A DNA stretch of 64,000 bases, taken from Phenylobacterium sp. Lineage in GTDB: Bacteria > Pseudomonadota > Alphaproteobacteria > Caulobacterales > Caulobacteraceae. Position 1 is the first letter of the stretch; the number at the start of each line of letters is the position of its first letter. Shown here piece by piece: positions 47,325 through 57,209 of this stretch. Location: NCBI RefSeq assembly GCF_019636135.1, contig NZ_JAHBYD010000006.1:1-64000 (forward strand), written 5' to 3'. The position numbers were made by a program, and so were the translations under genes. Below the pieces are notes generated by a model. It was not told the origin of the DNA. It searched no databases and saw nothing but the letters and a program-made list of their open reading frames with translations.

Positions 47325-48140
47325 TCAGAGCGGAGGCGCTTCCCTGGCGAGGCCGGGCTTCGGCGCCACGGCCTCGCCGGGGGCGAACTGGCCGCAGCGG
47401 TCCCAGTTGAAGGCGCGGACGCCGAAGACCTGGACGCAGGCCGGGATCTCCTCCCGCCCGATGCGGCCCTGCTTCGAAAGCCAGACGCACTGGGCCGTCG
47501 CGCCGATGAGGTAGCTGGCCACGGGGCTGTCGGGGTTCACGCGGTTGGCGATCGAGCGCCGTTCGGCGTTGGTGTCGGTGAAGGCGATATGGAAGCCGAC
47601 CGGCGTCAGCGAGATGGTGTGGGCATACTCGTGCGCCGCGACGTTGATCGCGCAGGAGCGGCGCACGACGTTGCCGGAGGCATAGGCAGCCAGCACCGGG
47701 CGGCTGACCTCCATCCCGGAGTAGCGGCCGGAGACGCCGCCTTCGCCGGCGGCGGCCAGCAGGGCCGGGCTCTCGTCGACGATGTCCACCTGGGCCGGCG
47801 CATAGCGCGAGCCGAAGGGCTTCAGATCGACGATGTCGGCGATGCGGGCGGGCGAGAGGTCCTGCGCCGCGTCGCGGGCGTAGACGGTCGGATAGGCGCG
47901 CTCGAACCCACGCATCGCCTCGCCGAACGCCGGCGAGCGCAGCACCGCATAGGCGTCGGTGAGCAGGCGGCCGGCGGCGGCGCGCTCGGCCTCGGAGACG
48001 ACGCCGTCCAGGGTGGAATAGGCGCCGGTCCCGGTATCCTCCTCCAGGTTCCGCCAGGCCACCCAGCCCAGCATGGCGACGGCGGCCAGGAAGGCCCAGA
48101 GGCCGGACCTCCAGAGGGCGTGGCGCGGTGGTTCGTCCAT
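47325..48140 (-). CDS. membrane-anchored HExxH protein, putative zinc metallopeptidase
   Basis: A 271-aa protein. One N-terminal membrane helix (about 11-28, GLWAFLAAVAMLGWVAW), then a presumed periplasmic domain with AAHEYAH at 168-174, i.e. an HExxH zinc site (H170, E171, H174). I cannot assign the third ligand or the family. The ATG at 48140 is chosen; an in-frame ATG 36 bases upstream is possible. Convergent with the BON gene. Confidence 0.65.
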   Translation of the reverse strand: MDEPPRHALWRSGLWAFLAAVAMLGWVAWRNLEEDTGTGAYSTLDGVVSEAERAAAGRLLTDAYAVLRSPAFGEAMRGFERAYPTVYARDAAQDLSPARIADIVDLKPFGSRYAPAQVDIVDESPALLAAAGEGGVSGRYSGMEVSRPVLAAYASGNVVRRSCAINVAAHEYAHTISLTPVGFHIAFTDTNAERRSIANRVNPDSPVASYLIGATAQCVWLSKQGRIGREEIPACVQVFGVRAFNWDRCGQFAPGEAVAPKPGLAREAPPL

Positions 48141-48219
48141 GGCCTGAGCGTGCCGTGGTTGTGTGAAGAAGTTCAATGCCCCGGCGGCGTGGGCTAGCGA
48201 CCGTCTCTCGGCGGCCCAT

Positions 48220-48409
48220 CTCCTCTCCCCCTGCGAGCGTAGCGAACAGAGAGGGAGAGGGCAGGGAGAGGGCGGCTGGGTGACGTCAGCGGTGAACCGA
48301 AGACCTGCGAGGGGCCTTGATGGACCATCGACGAAGCCCTTTCGCCCGCACCGCCCTCTCCCTAGCCCTCTCCCTCTCGTCGCGCCTGCGGCGCGCGGGG
48401 GAGAGGAGA
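48220..48409. repeat. inverted repeat (CCTCTCCCCC / GAGGGAGAGG type)
   Basis: tctcctctccccc (48219-48231) is mirrored by gggggagaggaga (48397-48409), and gagggagagggc near 48251-48262 by gccctctccctc near 48365-48376. The gap 48141-48412 contains this element and no gene. Confidence 0.8.
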
Positions 48410-48412
48410 CTT

Positions 48413-48901
<489 letters not shown>

Positions 48902-48954
48902 GTACGCCAATCTAAGGTCGCGCCCCTCCAGGTGGAAGTCATTCAAGGGCCGGA

Positions 48955-50931
48955 ATGTTTTCGAAGATCCTGATCGCGAACCGGGGCGAGATCGCCGTCC
49001 GGATCATCAAGACCTGCCGCCGCATGGGCATCAAGACGGTGGTCGTCCATTCCGAGGCCGACGCCGACTCGATGGCGGTGGAGATGGCCGACGAGGCCGT
49101 GTTCATCGGCGGGGCCCCGGCGGCCGAGAGCTATCTCGTCGCCGACAAGATCGTGGACGCCGTGCGCCAGACCGGCGCGCAGGCCGTCCACCCGGGCTTC
49201 GGCTTCCTCAGTGAGAATGCGAGCTTCGCGCGGCGGCTGGCGGCCGAGGGCATCGTCTTCATCGGCCCGAACCCCAAGGCCATCGAGGCCATGGGCGACA
49301 AGATCGAGTCGAAGAAGTTCGCCGCCAAGGCGGGCGTCTCGACCGTACCGGGCCACGTCGGCGAGATCAGCGACACCAAGCACGCCATCCAGATCGCCGA
49401 GGAGATCGGCTATCCGGTGATGATCAAGGCCTCGGCCGGCGGGGGCGGGAAGGGCATCCGCGTCGCCTGGAGCCGCAAGGACGTCGAGGAGGGCTTCCCG
49501 GCCGTGCGCGCCGAGGCGAAGGCCAGCTTCGGCGACGACCGCATCTTCATCGAGAAGTTCATCGAGAGCCCGCGCCACGTCGAGATCCAGGTGCTGGGCG
49601 ACAAGCACGGCAACGTGGTCCACCTGTTCGAGCGCGAGTGCTCGATCCAGCGGCGGAACCAGAAGGTCGTGGAGGAAGCGCCGAGCCCGCTGCTGGACGA
49701 GAAGACCCGCCGGGCGATGGGCGAGCAGGCCGTCGCGCTGGCCAAGGCGGTCAACTACGACAGCGCCGGCACGGTGGAGTTCGTGGCCGGGCAGGACCGC
49801 AGCTTCTTCTTCCTGGAGATGAACACCCGCCTGCAGGTGGAGCATCCGGTGACGGAGCTGATCACCGGGGTCGACCTGGTCGAGCAGATGATCCGCTCGG
49901 CCTATGGCGAGAAGCTGCCGTTCGCCCAGAAGGACCTGAAGATCAACGGCTGGGCCATGGAGAGCCGGATCTACGCGGAAGACCCGTACCGCGGCTTCCT
50001 GCCCTCGATCGGCCGGCTGGTGCGCTATTCGCCGCCCGCGGAGGGCGAGGGGGCCGCCGGGACCGTCGTGCGCAACGACGCGGGCGTGCGCGAAGGCGAC
50101 GAGATCTCGATGTTCTACGACCCGATGATCTCGAAGCTGTCGACCTGGGGGAAGACGCGGAACGTGGCGATCGACGCCATGGGCCGCGCGCTGGAGGACT
50201 TCCACATCGAGGGCCTCGGCCAGAACATCCCGTTCCTGGCCGCGGTGATGGACCAGAAGCGGTTCCGGTCCGGCAAGCTCTCGACCAACTACATCAAGGA
50301 CGAGTTCCCGGAGGGCTTCCAGGGCCTGCCGCCCACCGACTTCCAGCGCGACCTGATCGAGGCCGTCGCCGTCTACATGCAACTGCTTCAGGCCTCGCGC
50401 GCAGGGCGTGGCGAGCCGCGTGAGGACTGGGTCGTGGTGGCGGGCCTGCACCGGCGGCAGGTCAGGGCCTTGCTCACTCCGGATGGGGTGTTGGTCCGGA
50501 ACGGCGGGCGGGACCTGAAGCTGGAGCGGGTGAGCTGGAGGCCGGGCCAGCCGCAGTTCCGGGCGCGCTTCGCGGGCCGCGACGTCACGGTCACGGTGAA
50601 GCCGGCGGCCGAGGGCTTCGTCATCCGCCACCGGGCGACGACGCTGAACGTCCTGGTGCTCTCGCCGCGCTCGGCCGAACTGCACGAGAAGCTGCCGCCC
50701 AAGCGGGCCGCCGACACCTCCAAGATGGTGCTGTCGCCGATGCCGGGGCTGGTCGTCTCCATCGACGTGGCCCAGGGCCAGGAGGTGAAGACCGGCGAGA
50801 TCGTGGCCGTGCTGGAGGCCATGAAGATGCAGAACATCCTGCGCGCCGAGCGCGACGGCACCATCAAGGCCGTCAACGTCAAGGGCGGCGACAGCGTGGC
50901 CGCCGACGAGGTGCTGGTCGAGTTCGCGTAG
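48955..50931 (+). CDS. pccA: propionyl-CoA carboxylase alpha subunit (biotin carboxylase + BCCP)
   Basis: A 658-aa protein. The biotin carboxylase part starts MFSKILIANRGEIAVRII, has GYPVMIKASAGGGGKGIR (ATP-grasp) and EMNTRLQVEHPVTE. A BT-like linker follows. The C-terminal biotinyl domain has VLEAMKMQNIL with the biotin-accepting Lys. Partner of pccB; the pathway is propionyl-CoA to methylmalonyl-CoA (odd-chain, Val, Ile, Met degradation). Confidence 0.93.
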   Translation: MFSKILIANRGEIAVRIIKTCRRMGIKTVVVHSEADADSMAVEMADEAVFIGGAPAAESYLVADKIVDAVRQTGAQAVHPGFGFLSENASFARRLAAEGIVFIGPNPKAIEAMGDKIESKKFAAKAGVSTVPGHVGEISDTKHAIQIAEEIGYPVMIKASAGGGGKGIRVAWSRKDVEEGFPAVRAEAKASFGDDRIFIEKFIESPRHVEIQVLGDKHGNVVHLFERECSIQRRNQKVVEEAPSPLLDEKTRRAMGEQAVALAKAVNYDSAGTVEFVAGQDRSFFFLEMNTRLQVEHPVTELITGVDLVEQMIRSAYGEKLPFAQKDLKINGWAMESRIYAEDPYRGFLPSIGRLVRYSPPAEGEGAAGTVVRNDAGVREGDEISMFYDPMISKLSTWGKTRNVAIDAMGRALEDFHIEGLGQNIPFLAAVMDQKRFRSGKLSTNYIKDEFPEGFQGLPPTDFQRDLIEAVAVYMQLLQASRAGRGEPREDWVVVAGLHRRQVRALLTPDGVLVRNGGRDLKLERVSWRPGQPQFRARFAGRDVTVTVKPAAEGFVIRHRATTLNVLVLSPRSAELHEKLPPKRAADTSKMVLSPMPGLVVSIDVAQGQEVKTGEIVAVLEAMKMQNILRAERDGTIKAVNVKGGDSVAADEVLVEFA

Positions 50932-50969
50932 GCGCCGGACTGGAGACCCATCGGGACTGACCTTCCCAA

Positions 50970-51098
50970 TCGTCATCCTCCGGCTTGTCCGGGGGACCCA
51001 TTGGGCTGTGCGTTGCAGGGCGGGCGCGGCGTCGACGCCGCTGATCGCCACGGGCTCACAGCCCAATGGGTGGCCCGGACAAGCCGGGCCATGACATT
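50970..51098. repeat. inverted repeat (CGTCATCCTCCGGCTTGTCCGG type)
   Basis: atcgtcatcctccggcttgt, then ggacccattgggctgtg, in 50969-51010 are mirrored by cacagcccaatgggtggc and cggacaagccgggccatgac in 51057-51095, with small differences. The gap 50932-51115 holds this element only. Confidence 0.88.
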
Positions 51099-51115
51099 CC
51101 GGGCGGGGGTGAGAA

Positions 51116-51838
51116 CTAGAGAGGCGCCGACGCGTCCTCCACCGGCCCGAACACGGCCTGGAAGCTGGCCTTCAGGGCGGCGTCGGCTTCGGCCATGGTG
51201 ACCGGCAGGCCCAGGTCGACGAGGCTGGTGACGCCGTGGTCGGTGACGCCGCAGGGGACGATGCCGCCGAAGTGGCCGAGGTCGGGCTCGACGTTCAGCG
51301 AGACGCCGTGGAACGAGACCCAGCGGCGGAGCTTCACGCCGATGGCGGCGATCTTGTCCTCGCGGGGCGGGACGCCGGGCGCCTTGCGTTCGACCCAGAC
51401 GCCCACGCGGCCGTCGCGGACCTCGCCGGCGACGTTGAAGGCGTCGAGCGCGCCGATCACCCAGGCCTCCAGGGCGGCGACGAAGGCGCGGACGTCGCGG
51501 CGGCGCCGCGTGAGGTCGAGCATCACATAGGCCACCCGCTGGCCGGGGCCGTGGTAGGTGAACTGGCCGCCACGGCCGCTCTCGAAGACCGGGAAGCGGC
51601 CGGGGTCGATGAGGTCGGCGGCCTTGGCCGAGACGCCGGCGGTGTAGAGGGGCGGGTGCTCCAGGAGCCAGACGAGTTCGCCCGCGGCCCCGTCGGCGAT
51701 GGCGGCGGCGCGGGCCTCCATGGCCTCGACGGCTTCGGGGTAGGGGACGGGCGTCTGCGAGACGGCCCAGCCGACCGGCGCGGCGTCGGTGCGACCGAAC
51801 AGCGCCTCTCCGGCGGAATTTAACGTGCGGTCAAGCAT
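51116..51838 (-). CDS. lipB: lipoyl(octanoyl) transferase
   Basis: A 240-aa protein. The LipB motifs [37 protein letters not shown] (conserved Lys) and GGIVPCGV (catalytic Cys) are all there. It moves octanoyl from acyl carrier protein to lipoyl-dependent enzymes. Divergent from fliN with a 59-base gap. Confidence 0.94.
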   Translation of the reverse strand: MLDRTLNSAGEALFGRTDAAPVGWAVSQTPVPYPEAVEAMEARAAAIADGAAGELVWLLEHPPLYTAGVSAKAADLIDPGRFPVFESGRGGQFTYHGPGQRVAYVMLDLTRRRRDVRAFVAALEAWVIGALDAFNVAGEVRDGRVGVWVERKAPGVPPREDKIAAIGVKLRRWVSFHGVSLNVEPDLGHFGGIVPCGVTDHGVTSLVDLGLPVTMAEADAALKASFQAVFGPVEDASAPL

Positions 51839-51897
51839 GTGGGGCCAAATGTGGGGCTCGGGCGTGCGTCGCGCAAAGCCCCCGGTTCTTCACGCGT

Positions 51898-52167
51898 ATG
51901 TCGGGGTTCTCCTTCGTGAGCCAGGTCAAGGCCGTCAATGTCGAAATCCAGGTGGTGCTCGGGCGCGCCCAGCTCCCCATGGCGCAACTGCTGCGCATGG
52001 GCCGCGGCGCGGTCATTCCGCTGGACACCAGCGTGAACGACGAAGTGTGGATCCTGGCCAACAACCACCCGGTCGCCCGCGGCGAGATCCAGATCAACGA
52101 CGAGCACATCGCCATCGCCGTCACCCGCGAAGCCAACGTCTACGACTACATGGCCGGCGGCAGCTAG
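51898..52167 (+). CDS. fliN: stand-alone FliN-type flagellar switch protein
   Basis: An 89-aa protein that is almost only a SpoA domain: VNVEIQVVLGRAQLPMAQLLRMGRGAVIPLD and NHPVARGEIQINDEHIAIAVTR. It matches FliN of the motor switch C-ring. No other flagellar gene is visible in the window, so it may be a second FliN-like copy or an isolated fliN. It lacks the N-terminal extension of many FliN proteins. Confidence 0.8.
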   Translation: MSGFSFVSQVKAVNVEIQVVLGRAQLPMAQLLRMGRGAVIPLDTSVNDEVWILANNHPVARGEIQINDEHIAIAVTREANVYDYMAGGS

Positions 52168-52205
52168 GCCTTCGGTCCGCGCGTACCCTGCGCGCGACCC
52201 TCGAC

Positions 52206-52241
52206 ATTCCCACGATGGTCATCATTCCCACGATTGTCATC
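52206..52241. repeat. 18-base tandem repeat, two units
   Basis: attcccacgat-g-gtcatc (52206-52223) is followed at once by attcccacgat-t-gtcatc (52224-52241), one difference. It abuts the inverted repeat at 52235-52390. Confidence 0.8.
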
Positions 52242-52390
52242 CCGGTTTGGGCGCAGCCCAAGACCGGGACCCAACCTTCCGGTGCTCTGAGCCGGCCAGC
52301 ATGGCCCCGATCGTCGGGGCTGCCCCCCAACCATCCACACACCTGATGGTTGGGTCCCGGTCTTGGGCTGCGCCCAAACCGGGATGACAG
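52235..52390. repeat. inverted repeat (GTCATCCCGGTTTGGGCGC type)
   Basis: tgtcatcccggtttgggcgc and agcccaagaccgggacccaacc (52235-52277) are mirrored by ggttgggtcccggtcttgggct and gcgcccaaaccgggatgaca (52348-52389). It occupies half of the gap 52168-52487, which has no gene before the tRNA. Confidence 0.9.
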
Positions 52391-52487
52391 CGGGAGGATG
52401 CGGAGCGCGTCGTGTCGCAGGGCCGCCAAGGCGCTCAGCCACTTGAGTATGGGGCCGGTGTTTGCTACCTGCCGCGCCTCACCACGA

Positions 52488-52572
52488 GCGGTCGTGGCGG
52501 AATTGGTAGACGCGCAGCGTTGAGGTCGCTGTGGGGCAACCCGTGGAAGTTCGAGTCTTCTCGACCGCACCA
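52488..52572 (+). tRNA. tRNA-Leu, anticodon GAG
   Basis: An 85-base gene. The acceptor gcggtcg (52488-52494) pairs with cgaccgc (52562-52568), followed by discriminator A and encoded CCA. The D-arm is tggcggaattggtaga, the anticodon loop ttGAGgt carries GAG at 52522-52524, and there is a long variable arm (tggggcaacccgtgg) and the T-arm gttcgagtc. It reads CUC and CUU leucine codons, the first of which is very common in this genome. Confidence 0.96.
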
Positions 52573-52669
52573 TCCTGCTTCGCCCTGACGGGCTTCGCAG
52601 GATTCGTGAATCAGGGCCTTAGGTAGGACACGAGCAGAGCCGTCAGCACATAAGTCGAGGGAGGTCCGC

Positions 52670-54085
52670 ATGAGCCGCGAAACGGACGACCTCGCCGACG
52701 TCGCGGAGCCGGACGAAGACCTCGAAGACCTGGCCCTCGAAGACGACTACGCCCTCAACCCGGACTTCGTGAGCGACGTGGCCGATGCGCTGGAGCGCGG
52801 CGACGCCGACCGGTTGCGCGAGCTGCTGGGCGCGCTGCATCCCGCCGACGTGGCCGACCTGATGGGCTTCCTCTCGGCCGGCGACCGCGAGGACCTGATC
52901 CCGCACCTCGACCCCGAGACCCTGGCCGAGATCCTCAGCGAACTGGACACCGAGATCCGCGAGGAGGTGCTGGAGCACGTCCCGTCCGCGACGCTGGCCA
53001 AGGCCATCGGCGAGATGGAGTCGGACGACGCCGCCGATGTCGTCGACGACCTGGAGGCCGACAAGCGCGCCGAGGTCATGGCCGCCATCCCCGAGGTGGA
53101 GCGGGCGGCCATCGAGACCACGCTCGCCTACGAGGACGAGACCGCCGGCCGGCTGATGCAGCGAGAGGTGGTGGCCGCGCCGCAGTTCTGGACCGTGGGC
53201 CAGGCCATCGACCACTTCCGCCGGGAAGCCGAGGACCTGCCCGAGCTGTTCTTCGACATCTATGTGGTCGACCCGGCCTACAAGCCCGTGGGCGCCGTGC
53301 CGGTGAGCCACCTGCTGCGCGTCGGCCGCCAGACGCCGCTGGCCCAGATCATGGAGCCGGTGAACGAGATCGACGCGACCCTCGACCAGGAAGAGGTCGC
53401 CTACATCTTCGACAAGTACCACCTGATCTCGGCGCCGGTGGTCGACAACGACGGGCGGCTGGTCGGCCAGATCACTGTCGACGACATCGTCAGCGTCATC
53501 CAGGAGGAGAGCGAGGAGGACATCCTCGCCCTGGCCGGCGTGAGCGACGCGGGCCGCGACGCCGGCGTCGGCGACATCGTACGCTCGCGCCTGCCGTGGC
53601 TGGTGCTGAACCTGGCGACCGAGGCGGTGGCGGTGCAGGCCATCAACGTCTTCCAGGACGAGATCGCCAAGCTGGTGACGCTGGCCATCCTGATGCCGAT
53701 CGTGGCCTCGGTGGGCGGCAACGCGGGGACCCAGGCGCTGGCGGTCGCGGTGCGCGCGCTGGCCGCCCGCGAGCTGACCGCCGCCAACTCGCTGCGCATC
53801 GTCAGCCGCGAGGTCGTGGTGGGCGTGGCCAACGGCGCCGTGGTCGGCCTGATCATGGCGCTCGCGACGTGGTTCTTCTTCCATGACCTCAGGCTGTGCG
53901 TGACCATCGCCCTGGCGCTGGTCGTCAACGTCTTCATCGCCGCCCTGGCCGGGGTCCTGGCGCCGCTGACGCTCGATCGGTTCGGGCGCGACCCTGCCGT
54001 CAGCTCCTCGGTGTTCGTAACTTTCGTCACGGACCTCATGGGATTCCTGTCTTTTCTGGGACTCGCGAGCCTCATCCTGCTGTAA
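52670..54085 (+). CDS. mgtE: magnesium transporter MgtE
   Basis: A 471-aa protein. The N-terminal MgtE_N helical domain (LRELLGALHPADVADLMGFL, TLAKAIGEMESDDAADVVDDL) is followed by two CBS domains (FDIYVVDPAYKPVGAVPVSHLL and YHLISAPVVDNDGRLVGQITVDD). The membrane part has five helices with PIVASVGGNAGTQ and the Asp near ATDLMGF-type segments. It is a Mg-gated channel in the inner membrane. gagggagg precedes the ATG. Confidence 0.93.
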   Translation: MSRETDDLADVAEPDEDLEDLALEDDYALNPDFVSDVADALERGDADRLRELLGALHPADVADLMGFLSAGDREDLIPHLDPETLAEILSELDTEIREEVLEHVPSATLAKAIGEMESDDAADVVDDLEADKRAEVMAAIPEVERAAIETTLAYEDETAGRLMQREVVAAPQFWTVGQAIDHFRREAEDLPELFFDIYVVDPAYKPVGAVPVSHLLRVGRQTPLAQIMEPVNEIDATLDQEEVAYIFDKYHLISAPVVDNDGRLVGQITVDDIVSVIQEESEEDILALAGVSDAGRDAGVGDIVRSRLPWLVLNLATEAVAVQAINVFQDEIAKLVTLAILMPIVASVGGNAGTQALAVAVRALAARELTAANSLRIVSREVVVGVANGAVVGLIMALATWFFFHDLRLCVTIALALVVNVFIAALAGVLAPLTLDRFGRDPAVSSSVFVTFVTDLMGFLSFLGLASLILL

Positions 54086-54154
54086 CTGGCGTCAGGCTTG
54101 CGCCCGGCTGGACGGGCGCCTGTCGCCTGTGCCGATTTGGGACGGATAGAGCTC

Positions 54155-55339
54155 GTGCTCTCGCGCCACCGCGTCTCCCGGGCGGCCATCGAACTGATCA
54201 AGCGGTTCGAGGGCTATCGCCGGACTGCCGCCCAGTTGCCCGACGGGCGCTGGACGATCGGCTATGGCCACACGCTGACCGCGCGCGAGGGCGCCGAGGT
54301 CTCCGAGCCCGACGCCGAGGCGCTGCTGGTCTACGACCTGATCGCCGTCCAGCATGCGGTGAACGAAGGCCTGCTGGCCCCGGTCACGCAGAACCAGTTC
54401 GACGCGCTCAGCAGCTTCGCCTTCAACGTCGGGATCGACAACTTCCGCCGTTCGCAGGTGCTCAAGCGCCTGAACGCCGGCGCCCCCGTGCAGGCTGCCT
54501 GCGCGATGGAGCTGTGGCGCAAGGCCTACTTCGAGGGCGAGCGGATCGTGGTGGACGCCCTGGTCCGCCGCCGCTCGGTCGAGAAGGCTCTGTTCCTGAC
54601 GCCGCCGAACGACGCGTGGACGCCCGCGCCGTCGCCGCTGCTGCGGCCGGTGATCGACCTGGACGCGCTCGACCTGGTGCCGCTGCGCCGGCCGGTGGAG
54701 GTGGAGGCGTCGTTCGAGGGCCCGAAGGTCACCGCGCGCCGCGACGACCTGCCGGACGAGGACGCGCCGCCCGAGCCGACCCCGGACCTGGCGGCGCCGG
54801 CGCTGACCGCCGCGGCCGAGCAGATCGCCAGCCGCCTCGAGGCCATCTTCCCGGACACCGGGGAGGAGCCGGCGCTCCTCGACCTCGACGACGCCCCGCG
54901 GGCGGGTGAAACGCACGCCGTGCGCCCGCAGGCCGACTTCGCGCCGCCGATCACCGAGCGTGTGGAAGGGCCCGAGCCCGAGCCGCCCGTCGTGGACGCC
55001 GAACTGGCCATCCCGCTGGCCCCGAGCGCGCCCGAGCCGGACGCGACGCCGGAAGCTCCGGCCGAGCCTGAACCCTATGAGTTCATCCCCGCCCGCCTGC
55101 GGCCCGAGCCCAGGCCCAGGGAACAGTCGGTGGCCTGGGACCTGCTGCTCTCGCTGCTGGGCCTGGCCTTCTTCGGCTTCGGCGTCTTCTGGGGGCTTTC
55201 GGCGCGGCCAGCCCCGACGGGCGCGGTGATCACCCCGTTCATGGTGGCCTGGAGCGCGGGCCTGGCCGGCGTCGGCTTCGTGGCCGTGGCGGTCTACCGC
55301 CTGCTGCAGCGCATGGGCCGCGAGGCGGAACGGGACTGA
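54155..55339 (+). CDS. spmX: SpmX-type polar muramidase-domain membrane protein
   Basis: A 394-aa protein from GTG. The GH24 lysozyme-like domain spans residues 1-150: ELIKRFEGY with the catalytic-position Glu19, [11 protein letters not shown] (30-40) and [16 protein letters not shown]. An acidic proline-rich intermediate region (about 165-325) follows, then two membrane helices at about 326-349 and 361-384. This exact architecture is SpmX, which in Caulobacter localises the kinase DivJ to the stalked pole. No signal peptide: the muramidase domain would be cytoplasmic, as known for SpmX. Confidence 0.9.
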   Translation: MLSRHRVSRAAIELIKRFEGYRRTAAQLPDGRWTIGYGHTLTAREGAEVSEPDAEALLVYDLIAVQHAVNEGLLAPVTQNQFDALSSFAFNVGIDNFRRSQVLKRLNAGAPVQAACAMELWRKAYFEGERIVVDALVRRRSVEKALFLTPPNDAWTPAPSPLLRPVIDLDALDLVPLRRPVEVEASFEGPKVTARRDDLPDEDAPPEPTPDLAAPALTAAAEQIASRLEAIFPDTGEEPALLDLDDAPRAGETHAVRPQADFAPPITERVEGPEPEPPVVDAELAIPLAPSAPEPDATPEAPAEPEPYEFIPARLRPEPRPREQSVAWDLLLSLLGLAFFGFGVFWGLSARPAPTGAVITPFMVAWSAGLAGVGFVAVAVYRLLQRMGREAERD

Positions 55340-55377
55340 GGCTGTGCGCGTCGCGTGGCTGTGCTAACCCGCGCAAC

Positions 55378-56544
55378 ATGATCCCGAACCACGGACCCAG
55401 CCTCGAATTCGGCCTCGGCGAGAGCGCGGACATGATCCGCGACACCACCCAGCGCTTCGCCGCCGACAGGATCGCGCCGCTCGCCGCGGAGATCGACGCC
55501 ACCAACACCTTCCCGCGCGCGCTCTGGCCGCAGATGGGCGAGCTGGGCCTGCACGGGATCACGGTGGAGGAGGCGTTCGGCGGCCTGGGCCTGGGCTACC
55601 TCGAGCATGTCGTGGCGGTGGAGGAGGTCAGCCGCGCCTCGGCCTCGATCGGCCTCAGCTACGGCGCGCACTCGAACCTCTGCGTGAACCAGTTGCGCCG
55701 CTGGGGCACGCCCGAGCAGAAGGCCCGCTACCTGCCGAAGCTGATCAGCGGCGAGCACGTGGGCTCGCTGGCCATGAGCGAGGCCGGCGCGGGCTCGGAC
55801 GTGGTCTCCATGCGCCTGCGCGCCGAGAAGAAGGGCGACCGCTACGTCCTGAACGGCACGAAGTTCTGGATCACCAACGCGCCGCACGCCGACACCCTGG
55901 TGGTCTACGCCAAGACCGACCCGGACGGGGCCTCGCGCGGCATCACGGCCTTCATCATCGAGAAGGGCTTCAAGGGCTTCAGCGTCAGCCAGAAGCTGGA
56001 CAAGATGGGCATGCGCGGGTCCGACACCGGCGAACTGGTGTTCGAGGACTGCGAGGTGCCGGAAGAGAACGTCATGGGCCCGGTCGGCGGCGGCGCGGGC
56101 GTGCTGATGAGCGGCCTGGACTACGAGCGCGCGGTGCTGTCGGGCGGGCCGCTGGGCATCATGCAGGCCTGCCTGGACGTGGTCCTGCCCTACGTCCGCG
56201 AGCGGAAGCAGTTCGGCAGGCCGATCGGCAGCTTCCAGCTCATGCAGGGCAAGGTCGCCGACATGTACGTGGCGCTGAACTCGGCGCGCGCCTACGTGTA
56301 TGCGGTGGCCAAGGCCTGCGACGCGGGCCTGACGACGCGGTTCGACGCGGCCGGGGCGATCCTGATGGCGAGCGAGAACGCCGTGAGGGTCAGCCTGGAG
56401 GCGATCCAGGCGCTGGGCGGGGCGGGGTACACCAAGGAGTACCCGGTGGAGCGCCTGCTGCGCGACGCCAAGCTCTACGACATCGGCGCCGGCACCAACG
56501 AGATCCGCAGGTTCCTGATCGGACGCGAGCTCGTGGGCGGGTGA
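55378..56544 (+). CDS. ivd: isovaleryl-CoA dehydrogenase
   Basis: A 388-aa acyl-CoA dehydrogenase. [16 protein letters not shown] and [18 protein letters not shown] bind FAD and substrate. [30 protein letters not shown] carries the internal base position typical of isovaleryl-CoA dehydrogenase, and [22 protein letters not shown] closes the fold. Leucine degradation. The stop overlaps the GTG of the next gene. Confidence 0.9.
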   Translation: MIPNHGPSLEFGLGESADMIRDTTQRFAADRIAPLAAEIDATNTFPRALWPQMGELGLHGITVEEAFGGLGLGYLEHVVAVEEVSRASASIGLSYGAHSNLCVNQLRRWGTPEQKARYLPKLISGEHVGSLAMSEAGAGSDVVSMRLRAEKKGDRYVLNGTKFWITNAPHADTLVVYAKTDPDGASRGITAFIIEKGFKGFSVSQKLDKMGMRGSDTGELVFEDCEVPEENVMGPVGGGAGVLMSGLDYERAVLSGGPLGIMQACLDVVLPYVRERKQFGRPIGSFQLMQGKVADMYVALNSARAYVYAVAKACDAGLTTRFDAAGAILMASENAVRVSLEAIQALGGAGYTKEYPVERLLRDAKLYDIGAGTNEIRRFLIGRELVGG

Positions 56545-56993
56545 TCCGGGCGGGGGCCATCGTCCTGCTGGCGGGCGTCCTGCTCGCGGGCTGCCGGACG
56601 GCCCCGCCCAAGTCGCCGTGCCCGGCCGGGCAGGCCGAACTGCGGACCGCCCAGGTGTTCCTGGCGGCCAAGGCGCCCGCCAGGCTGAACGACGCCGACA
56701 TCCGCAGGTTCGTCGACCAGGAGGTCACGCCGCGGTTCCCGGACGGCGTCACCGTCGTGGACGGCGGCGGCCAGTGGAAGGGCGACGAGAACCAGATGAT
56801 CCGCGACGCGGCCAAGGTGCTGACGATCGTGCTGCCGGCCGCGGGCGATCCGATGGGCCGGGTGGAAGCCGTCCGCGCCGCCTACCGCGCCAGGTTCAGG
56901 CAGGAGTCGGTGGTGGTCCTGCCGCCGCCCGCCTGCATCGCGCTCTCCGACCCCGCCCGCGCAGGCGGGCCAGGGCGGGCCGCGAGGCGCTGA
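56541..56993 (+). CDS. DUF3574-family lipoprotein
   Basis: A 150-aa protein; GTG start in a GTGA overlap. Lipobox LLAGC (residues 14-18). [27 protein letters not shown] is the DUF3574 signature, followed by KVLTIVLP. The C-terminal 15 residues ([12 protein letters not shown]) look unconserved. The function is unknown. Confidence 0.78.
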   Translation: MIRAGAIVLLAGVLLAGCRTAPPKSPCPAGQAELRTAQVFLAAKAPARLNDADIRRFVDQEVTPRFPDGVTVVDGGGQWKGDENQMIRDAAKVLTIVLPAAGDPMGRVEAVRAAYRARFRQESVVVLPPPACIALSDPARAGGPGRAARR

Positions 56994-57000
56994 AATAGCG

Positions 57001-57030
57001 AAAGGCCGCCCCATGGCTGGGGCGGCCTTT
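57001..57030. terminator. bidirectional Rho-independent terminator
   Basis: aaaggccgcccc (57001-57012) pairs perfectly with ggggcggccttt (57019-57030) over a 6-base loop. On the plus strand it ends the ivd-DUF3574 transcript. On the minus strand it ends the transcript of the small ORF at 57073-57141. Confidence 0.9.
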
Positions 57031-57072
57031 CCATAGTCGGACCGCTGAGCGGCGCGCGACCCTGCCTAGTGG

Positions 57073-57141
57073 CTAGGCGCGAACCCCGTAGACGGAGGTC
57101 CAGGTCACGGTCACCGCAGTGCGGCTTTCACTATGAGACAC
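57073..57141 (-). CDS. 22-residue small ORF with perfect Shine-Dalgarno
   Basis: On the minus strand aaaggaggtgac (57147-57158), a full complement of the 16S rRNA 3' end, precedes a GTG at 57141 by 5 bases. The ORF reads MSHSESRT, then AVTVTWTSV, then YGVRA and stops at TAG (57073-57075). A strong terminator follows 43 bases later. It lies downstream of the patatin gene with no further minus-strand gene after it, so it is not a leader peptide of a visible operon. No membrane segment. Too short to prove by sequence alone. Confidence 0.55.
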   Translation of the reverse strand: MSHSESRTAVTVTWTSVYGVRA

Positions 57142-57209
57142 TGGGTCACCTCCTTTCAGTTGTTGAACACCCTCTGAATATGGGGGCGCGTCGCGCGCCT
57201 CCGCAAGGC

